A DNA stretch of 64,000 nt, taken from assembly GCA_002292265.1 (NCBI GenBank), contig DBBQ01000039.1, forward strand, positions 62,001 through 126,000, written 5' to 3'. Source of the DNA: Flavobacteriaceae bacterium UBA980 (GTDB lineage Bacteria; Bacteroidota; Bacteroidia; Flavobacteriales; Flavobacteriaceae). Positions 1 to 9,704 of the stretch are shown in pieces (the stretch's first letter is position 1; every line of letters starts with the position of its first letter). The translations under genes and the position numbers were made by a program. The notes beneath the pieces were generated by a model. That model was not told the DNA's origin and ran no database searches. It saw nothing but the letters and a program-made list of their open reading frames with translations.

Positions 1-2265
1 TCCTCAAAAAAAGTATTAATTGACGAAATTCAACCCGAATTACGGTCCTATTTTAATAAGATAAAAAAAGCAGTAGGGCAGTATGTAATCATTCAGCGTA
101 CAGTAAAGTCTTGGACTCCGAGAATTTTACTCCAACTGATGGAACAGCGCTTAAATGAAATCCAGAATGAAAAAGAAGTTCGCTTACTTGGAGAATTCAA
201 TAGAAAGATCAGTCACTTGGTTCAGGAAGAACCTGCACCTTTTATCTTTGAACGTCTCGGAACGCGGTATCAGCACTATTTTTTAGATGAATTTCAAGAT
301 ACCTCTAGTTTGCAATGGTCCAATCTGGTTCCCTTAATCGGCAATGCAATAGAAAGTGAACGTTCTCTGGGTTCAAGTGGATCACTACTCTTGGTTGGAG
401 ATCCAAAGCAAGCTATCTATCGGTGGAGAGGAGGAAACATGGAACAGTATATTAGGCTGATCAACCAAACAGAAAATCCATTCCAAATCGAGGCAACCTG
501 TTTCTCTTTGGATCGCAATTTTAGATCAGAAAAAGAAATTGTGGATTTTAACAATGCCTTTTTTCAACTACATGCAGCACATTTTGAATCCCCTGAGTAT
601 CAAAAAATCTATGGGGAGGGGAGTCAACAGCAACCGCAAAAAGAAGGTGGCTACGTTTGCATAGAAGCCATTCCAAAAGGAGACACAAAAGAAGAAACTA
701 TTCCTCTTTATGTCGCTCAGACAGTTACTGCTGTTGAAACGCTCCTCAAAAAAGGATACCGTCAAAGAGAAATTGCAATTTTAGTTCGTAAAAAAAATCA
801 AGCAGCGGTGATCGGTACCGCTTTGGTTCAAGAGGGGTACGATTTAGTTTCCTCAGAGTCCCTTCAGGTATCCCAATCAACAAAAGTTCAACTGCTTATC
901 GCTTTTTTACAACTTTCCGTACGTCCGAATACACCCGAACACCACAAAACGATTTTAGATGTTCTTTGGGAAATCGAGAGTCAACCTAGGGAGGAGTATC
1001 ACGAATTTGCCAAACAAATTTTGCATCAAAAGTCAACTGTTTTTTTCAGCCATTTGAGGGAGCGATTCCCTTTTGATTTTGATTTAAGGCTTATGGCTTC
1101 ACTCCCCATTTCAGAAGCAATTGAATACATACTACTTTCCCTTCCTTCTTTGGACCTAAAAGATGCCTATGTGCATTCCTTACTGGAAGATGTATTTGAA
1201 TTTTCAAAAACCCATACAACTACAATCGCACAGTATTTAAATCATTGGAAACACCAGGGTGAGCAATTGCGAATTGCACTACCAGACGCTCTTGACGCAA
1301 TCCAACTGATGACCATTCACCAGGCCAAGGGATTGGAATTTCCCGTGGTTATTTTGCCCTTTATGGATACCCCTTTAAGCCCAAGCGTCACTGAAAAAGT
1401 ATGGTATCCATTTACGGAAGAGCCTTTGAAATCTATCCAATGGGGATGGTTGAATTTTTCGAAAGAACTACAACATTGCGGTCCAGAGGCACAAAAACTA
1501 TATGATTCACATCGATTGGGGCAACACTTGGATGCGTTTAATGTGCTTTACGTGGCGCTCACCAGAGCGGTAGAGGTTTTATATGTCATCACCCAAGAAG
1601 TAGATTCAGCCAGAACAACCTACGCACATTTGTTTAAATTCTATGTAGAAGCACAAGGAAAAAAGCTAGAGGCTAAAATCCCTTTTGAACAAGGGGTATT
1701 TCGATCCAAAAAGAGACAACCACAAAGTCGTGATATGTACAGTGAACATTTACTCTTTTCACTGCCGCTAAGCAATGCTTGGAAAAAACGAATTGTGGAA
1801 ACCTTGCCCACAACAAAAGTCGGGGATGCTGCCCGAGATCGCGGTGTATTGATTCACGACCTATTAGCAAAAGTGATTACAGCAGATCGAATTTCAGAAG
1901 TGATTAAGGAAGCTTTGGAGCAAAAAATCCTCTCAGAAGCATTAAAAAAAGAGGTAGAAGACAAATTAAGGGAAGTAGCATGTCACCCCGATTTAGTTTC
2001 ATTATTTAGTGAAGGAGATCAGATCCTTTGTGAACAAGACCTTCTTGCGCCCAACGGGCCTACCTTAAGACCAGACCGGATTAATTTTTCAAGTACAGGA
2101 GAAGCCACGGTTTTAGATTATAAAACTGGTATTCCAAAAAAAGAAGATGAAAATCAGCTTTTGAATTACGCTCGTGTGATTAAAGATCTCGGGTTTCAAG
2201 AAGTCAAAAATTATTTAGTTTATTTGTATCCAGAGGTACAGATTCTTAAGGTAAATCCCGAGTAA
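1..2265 (+). CDS. RecB/AddA-like UvrD-family helicase-nuclease, 5' end outside window
   Basis: The reading frame is open from the first base, so the gene begins upstream and only its last 754 codons are here; the Walker A motif is not visible. Helicase motifs follow in order: DEFQDTS (about residues 96-102 of the visible part), VGDPKQAIYRWRGG (about 131-145), the Arg-containing DRNFRS box, TIHQAKGLEFP (about 437) and LYVALTRA (about 517). The C-terminus carries a PD-(D/E)XK nuclease signature (RPDRI, then LDYKTG near 706-711). This arrangement is that of AddA/RecB: ATP-driven unwinding and resection of double-strand breaks in the cytoplasm. Its likely partner is the AddB-like protein two genes downstream. 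The class is secure; the exact name AddA or RecB is not decided here. Confidence 0.9.
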   Translation, partial: SSKKVLIDEIQPELRSYFNKIKKAVGQYVIIQRTVKSWTPRILLQLMEQRLNEIQNEKEVRLLGEFNRKISHLVQEEPAPFIFERLGTRYQHYFLDEFQDTSSLQWSNLVPLIGNAIESERSLGSSGSLLLVGDPKQAIYRWRGGNMEQYIRLINQTENPFQIEATCFSLDRNFRSEKEIVDFNNAFFQLHAAHFESPEYQKIYGEGSQQQPQKEGGYVCIEAIPKGDTKEETIPLYVAQTVTAVETLLKKGYRQREIAILVRKKNQAAVIGTALVQEGYDLVSSESLQVSQSTKVQLLIAFLQLSVRPNTPEHHKTILDVLWEIESQPREEYHEFAKQILHQKSTVFFSHLRERFPFDFDLRLMASLPISEAIEYILLSLPSLDLKDAYVHSLLEDVFEFSKTHTTTIAQYLNHWKHQGEQLRIALPDALDAIQLMTIHQAKGLEFPVVILPFMDTPLSPSVTEKVWYPFTEEPLKSIQWGWLNFSKELQHCGPEAQKLYDSHRLGQHLDAFNVLYVALTRAVEVLYVITQEVDSARTTYAHLFKFYVEAQGKKLEAKIPFEQGVFRSKKRQPQSRDMYSEHLLFSLPLSNAWKKRIVETLPTTKVGDAARDRGVLIHDLLAKVITADRISEVIKEALEQKILSEALKKEVEDKLREVACHPDLVSLFSEGDQILCEQDLLAPNGPTLRPDRINFSSTGEATVLDYKTGIPKKEDENQLLNYARVIKDLGFQEVKNYLVYLYPEVQILKVNPE

Positions 2266-2333
2266 TATATTTTGTTTATATTTAAAATACATTTATAAAT
2301 AAACCCAAATCGTATAACCCAAATCTACAATTC

Positions 2334-3555
2334 ATGTTTACCTTATCGAAAAATTATTCTCTTCTCCAAAAAGAGGCTGTAGTCGTACTCAAAACCATTT
2401 TTATACTGTTACTTACCTCTGTCAAAGCACAGAATGAAGCTGAACCCTGGAAGTTCTTCTTTGGAATTAACGCTGTGGATACCTTTCCAACAGGGGGGGG
2501 TTGGCTCCGGAGATCTTTTTGAAGAATTTTTAACTATCAATCATTGGAACATTGCTCCGTATCCCTCTTATATTGGGGTCAAGAATTATATTGGAGCTGG
2601 TTTTTCTTTTAGAACCCGTTTCAGTTTCAATTCAATTAAACAATACGGAGATACTCCAGCTTCAGACAATTATTACAATGTCGATGGAATTGTATCCTAT
2701 AATTTAAACACCCTATTTAAAGGAAAAACGCTAATGCCTTTTCTAGAAGTGGGAGGGGGATACTCCATATTTGATGAGCAAGGTGCAGGATATTTCAATT
2801 TGGGGGCTGGGGTAGAAATATGGCTGGGTCCCAAGAAAAAGACGGCCCTTACTTTGGAAACTATTTATAAAAACACAGGAGAAACTTACGGAGTAAAACA
2901 TTTTCAACATCTGATGGGTCTTGCCTTCCTCTTTGGTGCGAAAAAAGACTTGGATGGTGATGGCATTCCTGACAAAGAAGATGCATGTCCAGAAGTTGCA
3001 GGAATTGCACTTTTCAACGGATGTCCAGATACAGACAGAGACGGCATTCAAGATGAGGAAGATGACTGTCCCAATACTCCTGGAATCCCAGCGTTTAATG
3101 GATGTCCAGATACAGATGGAGATGGAGTAAAAGATCTAGAGGGTCAATGTCCAGACGAAGCAGGAACCATAGAAAACGACGGCTGTCCTGAGATTACCCA
3201 AGAGATTATCGAACGACTTCAAGAGATTGGGAAAATCATCTACTTTGCCACCAACGATTCTAAACTCAATGAAAGAAATAACCAAATTTTAGACGAGGTG
3301 TTTAACACACTTCAGAACTATTCTAGTTATAAAGTTGTGGTAGAAGGACATACAGATTCTTCTGGTCAAGCTTCTTTCAATCAAGCGTTATCGGAAAAAA
3401 GAGCAAATTCAGTAATGCGCTATTTGATTGAAAAAGGGATGTCACCTTCTCGAGTTTCTGCAAAGGGATATGGGGAAACTCGTCCAGCCGTATCTAACGA
3501 TACCGCAGAGGGAAGACGTGAAAACCGTAGAGTAGTATTTGAAATTTATCAATAG
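2334..3555 (+). pseudogene. OmpA-family outer-membrane protein with TSP3 repeats, frame broken in a G8 tract
   Basis: Two frames make one protein. From the ATG at 2334 a signal peptide (hydrophobic FILLLTSVKAQ) leads into a mature start (NEAEPWKFFFGINAVDTFPTG), then hits a stop at 2520. The rest (VGSGDLFEEF onward) continues in the next frame to 3555. The switch falls in eight G at 2493-2500; seven G would restore one 406-residue frame. Downstream come a barrel-like region, three thrombospondin-type-3 calcium-binding segments (DLDGDGIPD, DTDRDGIQD, DTDGDGVKD) and a C-terminal OmpA peptidoglycan-binding domain (GHTDSSG, then GETRP and RRENRRV). Family role: anchoring the outer membrane to peptidoglycan. 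It could be a sequencing error, a true mutation or a phase-variable switch. It lies between the two helicase-nuclease genes. Confidence 0.85.
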
Positions 3556-3621
3556 TACTGAAATCAATGATTTAATTTAAAATAAACCGCTTTAGCTTGA
3601 CCTGATTTTTTACATTTAGGG

Positions 3622-6336
3622 ATGCAAACTTTTTTGGATGATGTCGCAAAAAAAATTGTTGCCGCCCATAGTGAGAGGGATCAGGTCAAAGTTATTGTCC
3701 CCAGTAATCGAGCGATAAATTTTTTAAAAGAAGCGTTTAAAAGAACTATAGAGACTCCTTTGGTGGCTCCAGAAATCATAAGCGTTTCCCAATTTATTGA
3801 GGAACTTTCCAGTATCCAACTCTTGCCCAAAGTAGATCTCTTGTATGCATTGTATGAGGTGTATCAAGAGCAAACTCCAAAAAAGGAGTTAGAGTCATTT
3901 CATCAATTTTACGGATGGGGAGCTACTCTTCTCGAAGAGTTTAATGAAATCGATACCCAACTTGTCAATGCAAAAGAACTCTTTAGTTTTATGTCTGCTC
4001 TGGGAGAGATTGAAGTATGGGGAGATCAGAAACAAGGGGATTTAAGCAAACGACATTTTAAAATTCAGGAGCAGTATTCTCTGTATTACGAAAAACTTTA
4101 CAAAAAGTTGCTGCAAATGGGTAGAGGGTATTCGGGTTTGCGACTCAGAGAAGCGGTTCAAAATCTATCTTTTTACACCCAACAAAACCTTTCAAAACAT
4201 TTTTTTGTAGGCTTTAATGCGTTGACTAAAGCAGAGGAAACCATTATTCAGGAACTTCTTGTAGAGAGTAAAGCAGAAATTATTTGGGATTTAGACCAAA
4301 CCTTTTATGAAGATGCCTACCACAGTGCAGGACACTACATTAGAACCTATCAAAAAAACTGGAAGGTTTTAAATAAACAACCCAAGCCCTTGTTTACGAA
4401 TTACTTTTCAGAAGCCAAAGAATTCGAGATAATCAGTACGGCAAAAAACAGTATTCAATCCAAAACAGCCATTCAAATTGCAAAAGAATTGAAGGAAGAA
4501 AACCCTGGAGACTCCACTGTGGTGGTTTTGGGCGATGAAACACTCTTACTTCCTACTCTTTCTGTTTTGCCAGAGGAGCTGCCCTGGAATATTACGATGG
4601 GATACCCCTTAAAGGATACGGTTCTTTTCGGATTTTTTATACATTATTTTGAGTTACAGCAAAGCCTCAGTACGTTGGGATTTCCAACACGTCAACTGTA
4701 TGAGTTTTCTCAAATTACAATTGCGAAAGTTCTTTTTCAGGAGGGCCAGTCTCCAATGGATCAATGGATTGAGACCCAGCAACAAAATTTTGTCAGTACC
4801 ACAACGTTGTGTGCCAAGGGGGGTGTTGAAACGCTTGTTTTTACCCCTTTCGATAAGGTAGCTGATTTTATTGAGCGACTTATAAAAATCACCCAAACTA
4901 TAAAGGAGCGTTACCTTAAAAAAAGGAACGAATCTTTTCAAATTCAAGTATGTGACCGTTTTCTTAGTCTGTTCGAATCTCTTGTAGACCGACATAAAGA
5001 ACACCAGTTTATGAAATCTCTCAGAGATTTTAAAATGATTTTCGAATCCTTAGCGGGTGAAGAAACTTTTGATTTTACGGGCGATGCTTTTGATGGAGTT
5101 CAAATTATGGGGCTTTTGGAAACTCGTCTTTTGGATTTTGACAACGTAATTATTACTAATGTCAACGAGGGAATTTTGCCTTTTGGAAAAACACCCTTTT
5201 CTTGGATTCCCTACGGGGTACGAAAAAAGTTTGGGATGAATACTTTTGTAGAGCAAGACCATCTGTACGCCTATCATTTTTTCCGATTGTTACAACGCTC
5301 AAAAAAAGTGTTTTTACTTTACAACGCCGCTGCGGAAGGCCTTTTTTCAGGGGAACGCAGTCGTTTTTTGATCCATCTAGAATATTTTAAACATCCCTCG
5401 CATCATCTTGTATTCAAGCAGCTAGCCCTTCCCATTCCAAAAATAGATTATACGCAAAAGAAAGTTTTAAAGACAGCTGCCATTCTCGCGCATTTGGAAC
5501 ACATAGGCCAAGAGGGGTTTTCACCCTCCTCGCTCACGCAGTACATCAGAAACCCATATCGGTTTTACGAACAGCGCATGCTTAAAATCAAACCTGTGGA
5601 AGAATTTAATGAGCAACTTAGCGCCATAGAAAAAGGGGCGATCATGCATGAGGTGTTAGAGCTCCTTTATACGCCCTATTTGTCGTTGATCATGAAGGAG
5701 TCTGATTATGACCAAATGTTGGAAAAACTCCCTGAAATTTTAGCAGCAACTTTCGATTCTCAAACCAAAAGCGAAGAGAAAAGAACTGGAAAAAACCTTT
5801 TGATTTATCAAGTAATGGAGGCTGTACTCCAACAGTTTTTAGGTTCCGAAAAAAAACAAGTCCTGGAAGGCAATCAAATTCAAATTATTGGTCTTGAACA
5901 AGAGTTTAAAAAAGCTATAGAAGTCAAAACCATTGAACGAAGTATATGCTTTAGAGGAACCGTTGACCGTATAGACCGTTATAATGGAACCTTGCGATTT
6001 GTAGATTATAAAACGGGAAGCGTCACAGCTACAGATTTAGCCTTTACGGATTGGGAGGAGATTCGCACGCTACCAAAAAAAGGACCCTTATTTCAAGTTT
6101 TACTCTATGCTTACGTTTTAAAGAATGATTTTAATGAGGAAAAGCGTATTGCTGGTGTGATTCCTTTAAAAACATTTACTAATGAGTTCCTCGCAGTTTC
6201 TCAAAAAGAAAACACAAGGAAAAAGCATCTTTTACATCTCGGAGATGAGGTTTTGAATGTTTTTGAAAAAGAACTTTTCGAGTTGCTTAAAGAAATTTTT
6301 GATCCTGAACTCCCTTTCTGGGAAAAGGAGCAATAG
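3622..6336 (+). CDS. AddB-like PD-(D/E)XK nuclease family protein
   Basis: 904 residues starting at an ATG 66 bases after the OmpA stop. The N-terminal part has the look of a degenerate helicase (VIVPSNRAINFLKEAF) but no GxxGxGK Walker A is visible. The last third is a PD-(D/E)XK nuclease: GAIMHEVLE, then RGTVDRIDR near 780 and FVDYKTG near 795-799. I see none of the spaced cysteines that form the iron-sulfur cluster in Firmicutes AddB. Together with the upstream RecB/AddA-like protein it probably forms the two-subunit end-resection nuclease that replaces RecBCD in Bacteroidota. The nuclease assignment is firm; the complex is inferred from proximity and family. Confidence 0.85.
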   Translation: MQTFLDDVAKKIVAAHSERDQVKVIVPSNRAINFLKEAFKRTIETPLVAPEIISVSQFIEELSSIQLLPKVDLLYALYEVYQEQTPKKELESFHQFYGWGATLLEEFNEIDTQLVNAKELFSFMSALGEIEVWGDQKQGDLSKRHFKIQEQYSLYYEKLYKKLLQMGRGYSGLRLREAVQNLSFYTQQNLSKHFFVGFNALTKAEETIIQELLVESKAEIIWDLDQTFYEDAYHSAGHYIRTYQKNWKVLNKQPKPLFTNYFSEAKEFEIISTAKNSIQSKTAIQIAKELKEENPGDSTVVVLGDETLLLPTLSVLPEELPWNITMGYPLKDTVLFGFFIHYFELQQSLSTLGFPTRQLYEFSQITIAKVLFQEGQSPMDQWIETQQQNFVSTTTLCAKGGVETLVFTPFDKVADFIERLIKITQTIKERYLKKRNESFQIQVCDRFLSLFESLVDRHKEHQFMKSLRDFKMIFESLAGEETFDFTGDAFDGVQIMGLLETRLLDFDNVIITNVNEGILPFGKTPFSWIPYGVRKKFGMNTFVEQDHLYAYHFFRLLQRSKKVFLLYNAAAEGLFSGERSRFLIHLEYFKHPSHHLVFKQLALPIPKIDYTQKKVLKTAAILAHLEHIGQEGFSPSSLTQYIRNPYRFYEQRMLKIKPVEEFNEQLSAIEKGAIMHEVLELLYTPYLSLIMKESDYDQMLEKLPEILAATFDSQTKSEEKRTGKNLLIYQVMEAVLQQFLGSEKKQVLEGNQIQIIGLEQEFKKAIEVKTIERSICFRGTVDRIDRYNGTLRFVDYKTGSVTATDLAFTDWEEIRTLPKKGPLFQVLLYAYVLKNDFNEEKRIAGVIPLKTFTNEFLAVSQKENTRKKHLLHLGDEVLNVFEKELFELLKEIFDPELPFWEKEQ

Positions 6337-6424
6337 CTCAATCAAATCCGTTTTGTAATAAAAAAGCAGATTGATTCAAATTTCATACTTTTACATTAGG
6401 AAGTAACCTTTACTAACTATATTA

Positions 6425-7360
6425 ATGAGCAAAGACAAAGATTTTGACGAGTTAGACTCCAATAACGACGGTTACCTAACAAAGGAAGAATTTAAGAAAG
6501 GGAATAAACCCTCTGGAATTGAAAAAGAAAAACTCAACTGGTTTCTAAGGTTAATAACCTTGGGAGATCGTTTTGATATTCGGGATTTTTGGGATCGATT
6601 AAAAAAATCTATTGTTGAATTTATCATACTGGTTTTTGGTGTGACGGTTTCCTTTGGAATAGAACAACAAGGAGGTGAGTCGGATAACCGTGCGGACGGG
6701 ATTGAAAACTTAGTCAATTTAAGGGAAGAAATTGACAAAATGATTACCTATACTGATGCTTACATTGAGCAAATTGATTGGGTTACTGAAATGTATAAAA
6801 AACAATACCAAAAATGGGATATTGATAATGACAGTATTTTTATCGAGTTCATGGAGGACGAGAATGATCCTGATGAGAATTACTTTTTTTCACCCATGGG
6901 AATGTACCCTAACAGAGACCCATTTGATCCTACTCGGGTAAGTTTTGATGCTATAAAATTAGACGGAACCTTTCGATTGCTTCCTAAGGAGGTTGGACTC
7001 AAAATCACCAATATTTACGACGGAACAGAACTCAAATATTTAATTGAAAACACAGGCGAAAAAGAAGAGCGCTATGTGAACCAGTTTAAAGACCGAGTGG
7101 CGAATAAATGGGTTTCTGATTTGCGATGGGTAGATCTAGATTACAACGAATTTTGGATTGAAAACAGGAAATACATCCAACAGGACAAATTTATTAAATA
7201 CAATCTCTACAAAAGAATTGACCTCTGGGAGTGGAGTATTAAGGAACAGTTGCAATTGTACAGAGCCTCATTGATTGAAGGTACAGAAATGTTAGATTCC
7301 GTAGTCGCGGTCCGAGATAGCGAAATTGAATTCATTTGGTGGGTACTTAATCCGAAGTAG
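6425..7360 (+). CDS. DUF6090-like membrane protein with N-terminal EF-hand
   Basis: 311 residues. Residues 11-22 form a canonical EF-hand loop (D-x-N-x-D-G-x-L-x-x-x-E), ahead of a charged stretch and one hydrophobic segment at about 62-79 (SIVEFIILVFGVTVSFGIEQ). A long soluble part follows, rich in Trp, Asp and Glu, with a coiled segment just after the membrane span (NLREEIDKMITYTDAYIEQ). The membrane segment plus following helix resembles the Bacteroidota DUF6090 family, whose function is unknown. An attached calcium-binding loop is unusual. The gene converges on crtI and overlaps its end by 14 bases. No catalytic motif is visible. Confidence 0.65.
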   Translation: MSKDKDFDELDSNNDGYLTKEEFKKGNKPSGIEKEKLNWFLRLITLGDRFDIRDFWDRLKKSIVEFIILVFGVTVSFGIEQQGGESDNRADGIENLVNLREEIDKMITYTDAYIEQIDWVTEMYKKQYQKWDIDNDSIFIEFMEDENDPDENYFFSPMGMYPNRDPFDPTRVSFDAIKLDGTFRLLPKEVGLKITNIYDGTELKYLIENTGEKEERYVNQFKDRVANKWVSDLRWVDLDYNEFWIENRKYIQQDKFIKYNLYKRIDLWEWSIKEQLQLYRASLIEGTEMLDSVVAVRDSEIEFIWWVLNPK

Positions 7361-8816
7361 AAGCAGAAATTAAATCAGCAACTAATTTTCCAGAAATTAA
7401 TGCAGGAGGTACTCCTGGTCCCGGCACAGTGAGTTGTCCTGTAAAGTACAAGTTTTTCACTTTTTTACTTTTGAGCTTCGGTCTCAGAAACGCTGTTTGT
7501 AGTAGCGTGTTTGCCAAACCATAGGCGTTTCCTTTGTAGGAATTATAGTCCTCAATAAAATCATTTACACAAAAAGATTCACAAAAGAGCATCTGCTCCT
7601 TAATCGGTTGTTCGGTCAACTTTTCCATTCGATCTAATACCAGATTGAGATAGTGTTCTCTCAATTCGGAAGTATCTTCAATACCCGGTGCAATAGGGAT
7701 TAGTAGAAAACAAGCTTCTTTCCCTTTGGGTGCCATCGTTGGATCGGACATCGATGGGAAATTAGCATAAAACAAGGGGTTCTCTGGCCATTCAGGTTGG
7801 TCGTAAATGGCTTGTGCATGTAGGTCAAAGTCAACATCGAAAAACAAGGTGTGATGGGATACATTTTTCACTTTCTGGTTTAACCCGATATAAAACAAAA
7901 GTGACGAAGGTGCAAAGACTTTTTTATCCCAATAGGACTCGCTATAAACCCTGTATTTAGGATCCAATAGCTTTTCAGAATGATGATAATCTGCCCCTGA
8001 AAGGACAATATCCGCAGTGATGGCTTCTCCGTTAACTACAATTCCGTTGGCTTTTCCAGATGCATCCACGGTAATTTTTTCTACAGCTGTATCCGTATGG
8101 AAATGGACTCCAAGAGACTCTCCCAAAGCCACCATTGCTAATACAATACTGTACATTCCGTTTTCTGGATGCCAAGTACCTAATCCAAAATCTGCAAAGT
8201 TCATAAAATTGTAAAAGGAAGGGGTGTTGGAGGGTTTTGCTCCTAGAAATAACACAGGAAACTGTAAAATTTGTCGGAGTTTGGGACTTTTAAAGTCTTT
8301 GTAAACGTCTCTTTTGATATTACTCAGAAAATACTTGATCTTCTTTATTGTCACTGGGGTGACAAGCTCTAGAGGTGAAATACCAGGTCGATAGACCAAG
8401 TTCTGAATTGCAATCTCATAATTTTCTTTGGCAAGTTCAATAAAGCGTTTTAGTTTTTTGCTACTCCCCTTTTCTTCGTTTTCAAAAACAGTGTAGATTT
8501 TTTCTAAGGAATCTCCAATAGCAATGCTTTCATTTTCTCCAAAAACTACCTGATAACCTGGGTCGAGGCGTTCCAATTGGTAAAAGTCTTTTGTCGTTTT
8601 TTCAAAATCATTGTAAAATGATTCAAAAACATCTGGCATCCAATACCAAGAAGGTCCCATATCAAAAGTAAATCCGTCTTTTTTTAATTGACGAGCCCTA
8701 CCTCCTAAGGTTTGGTTTTTTTCGTAGACGTGAACTTCAAAATCTTTTTGAGCCAAATAGGATGCGGCGGACAGGGAAGAAAACCCTGAGCCTACAATAA
8801 CAATTTTTCTTTTCAT
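7347..8816 (-). CDS. crtI: phytoene desaturase CrtI
   Basis: 489 residues, ATG start. The N-terminus is an FAD-binding Rossmann fold (VIVGSGFSSLSAA, residues 6-17, then YEKNQTLGGRARQ), and the C-terminus has the carotenoid-desaturase signature (NLYFTGQLTVPGPGVPPALISG). The early segment FDMGPSWYWMPDVF is typical of CrtI. Family role: FAD-dependent desaturation of phytoene to lycopene at the membrane. Flavobacterial crtI is often followed by crtB; here the next gene downstream is convergent and unrelated, so phytoene synthase must lie elsewhere. A good minus-strand promoter is seen at 8918-8948. A second, distinct family member (crtD) lies 2.2 kb away on the other strand. Confidence 0.9.
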   Translation of the reverse strand: MKRKIVIVGSGFSSLSAASYLAQKDFEVHVYEKNQTLGGRARQLKKDGFTFDMGPSWYWMPDVFESFYNDFEKTTKDFYQLERLDPGYQVVFGENESIAIGDSLEKIYTVFENEEKGSSKKLKRFIELAKENYEIAIQNLVYRPGISPLELVTPVTIKKIKYFLSNIKRDVYKDFKSPKLRQILQFPVLFLGAKPSNTPSFYNFMNFADFGLGTWHPENGMYSIVLAMVALGESLGVHFHTDTAVEKITVDASGKANGIVVNGEAITADIVLSGADYHHSEKLLDPKYRVYSESYWDKKVFAPSSLLFYIGLNQKVKNVSHHTLFFDVDFDLHAQAIYDQPEWPENPLFYANFPSMSDPTMAPKGKEACFLLIPIAPGIEDTSELREHYLNLVLDRMEKLTEQPIKEQMLFCESFCVNDFIEDYNSYKGNAYGLANTLLQTAFLRPKLKSKKVKNLYFTGQLTVPGPGVPPALISGKLVADLISASTSD

Positions 8817-8917
8817 CTGTTTTTTTTAATACCGTTTTCTCGGGTAGACAGAGGAAACATCCAAGCAATCACACATTAAAGTATAAAAAACACATACTGG
8901 GATATTTCATAGCAGTA

Positions 8918-8948
8918 CAAAGATATTATAAAAAGAAGCGGTAAAAAA
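8918..8948 (-). promoter_or_regulatory. candidate Bacteroidota-type promoter of crtI
   Basis: Read on the minus strand, TATCTTTG (8925-8918) matches the TAnnTTTG element, and TTTT (8948-8945) lies 19 bases upstream at the place of the TTTG element. It would give a 5' leader of about 95 bases before the crtI ATG. Confidence 0.5.
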
Positions 8949-8969
8949 CGATTTGTAAGAAAGGATGCT

Positions 8970-9704
8970 TTATTCTTTATGTGCTGCCCATGCGACACCT
9001 CTTGTGATCAAGCTCCACACTTCAGGGATTTCATAATCTTGCTTGGAATGGCCAATGGAATTGTAATATACACGGCCCTTTCCGAAAGGTTTTCTCCACA
9101 CGACTGGAACAACCGCCCCTTCAATCCAAGCATCATGAGCTCCAGAAAATTTGGTCGTAGCTAATACTTCCAAAGCAGGATCTACGTGCATATAATATTG
9201 TTCCGAATGGAGTGTAAAATTTTTAATATCCCTAGTAATTGGATCTTCTTTTGACCCTATTTCTACATTATAAGTCACTTGGCCTCCTGGGTGTTTCACA
9301 AATTGACCTCCCACCATATACTGGTATTCGGTATCGTCTCTAAAGGAGTCCCCTAAGCCTCCATGGCATCCTGCAAGACCCACTCCCGAAGCGACGGCTT
9401 TTATTAAACCTTGCGATTCTTTAGTGGTCATTTCACTCATTGTGATATGCTGGATAACCAAATCAAATTTTTGCATCACTGAAGTGTTTGTATAAATTGC
9501 AGTTCCTTTTTCTAGACGGACCACAGCCTGCTGTTCTTCCAGCCAGGAAGTAATCTTTTTAGCAAAAATTTCAGGTTGATGTCCTTCCCAACCCCCATAA
9601 ACAACTAGCACATTTTTACCTTCTAAGCTTGGAAGTTCGTTTTGTGAAAAACAGACGTTCATAAAAAGGAGAACGAATAATAAAGAGATGTTAGGCTTAA
9701 CCAT
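8970..9704 (-). CDS. secreted ThuA-domain protein
   Basis: 244 residues with a signal peptide (ISLLFVLLFMNVCFSQ) and the ThuA fold of the class I glutamine amidotransferase-like superfamily: VLVVYGGWEGHQPE near the mature start, VIQHITMSE, GLAGCHGGLGDSF, and HSEQYYMHVDP. ThuA-domain proteins are common in Bacteroidota among secreted sugar-related enzymes, but the reaction is not established. The gene sits between crtI and the divergent crtA operon and follows no carotenoid logic, so it may simply be inserted there. A 594-base gap separates it from the plus-strand operon. Confidence 0.8.
   Translation of the reverse strand: MVKPNISLLFVLLFMNVCFSQNELPSLEGKNVLVVYGGWEGHQPEIFAKKITSWLEEQQAVVRLEKGTAIYTNTSVMQKFDLVIQHITMSEMTTKESQGLIKAVASGVGLAGCHGGLGDSFRDDTEYQYMVGGQFVKHPGGQVTYNVEIGSKEDPITRDIKNFTLHSEQYYMHVDPALEVLATTKFSGAHDAWIEGAVVPVVWRKPFGKGRVYYNSIGHSKQDYEIPEVWSLITRGVAWAAHKE

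Noticed and set aside
2434..3555. OmpA gene starting at the ATG at 2434 as an intact 373-residue protein
   Set aside because: Its first residues are an off-frame reading of the signal-peptide region and carry no signal peptide; the true N-terminus is in the other frame.
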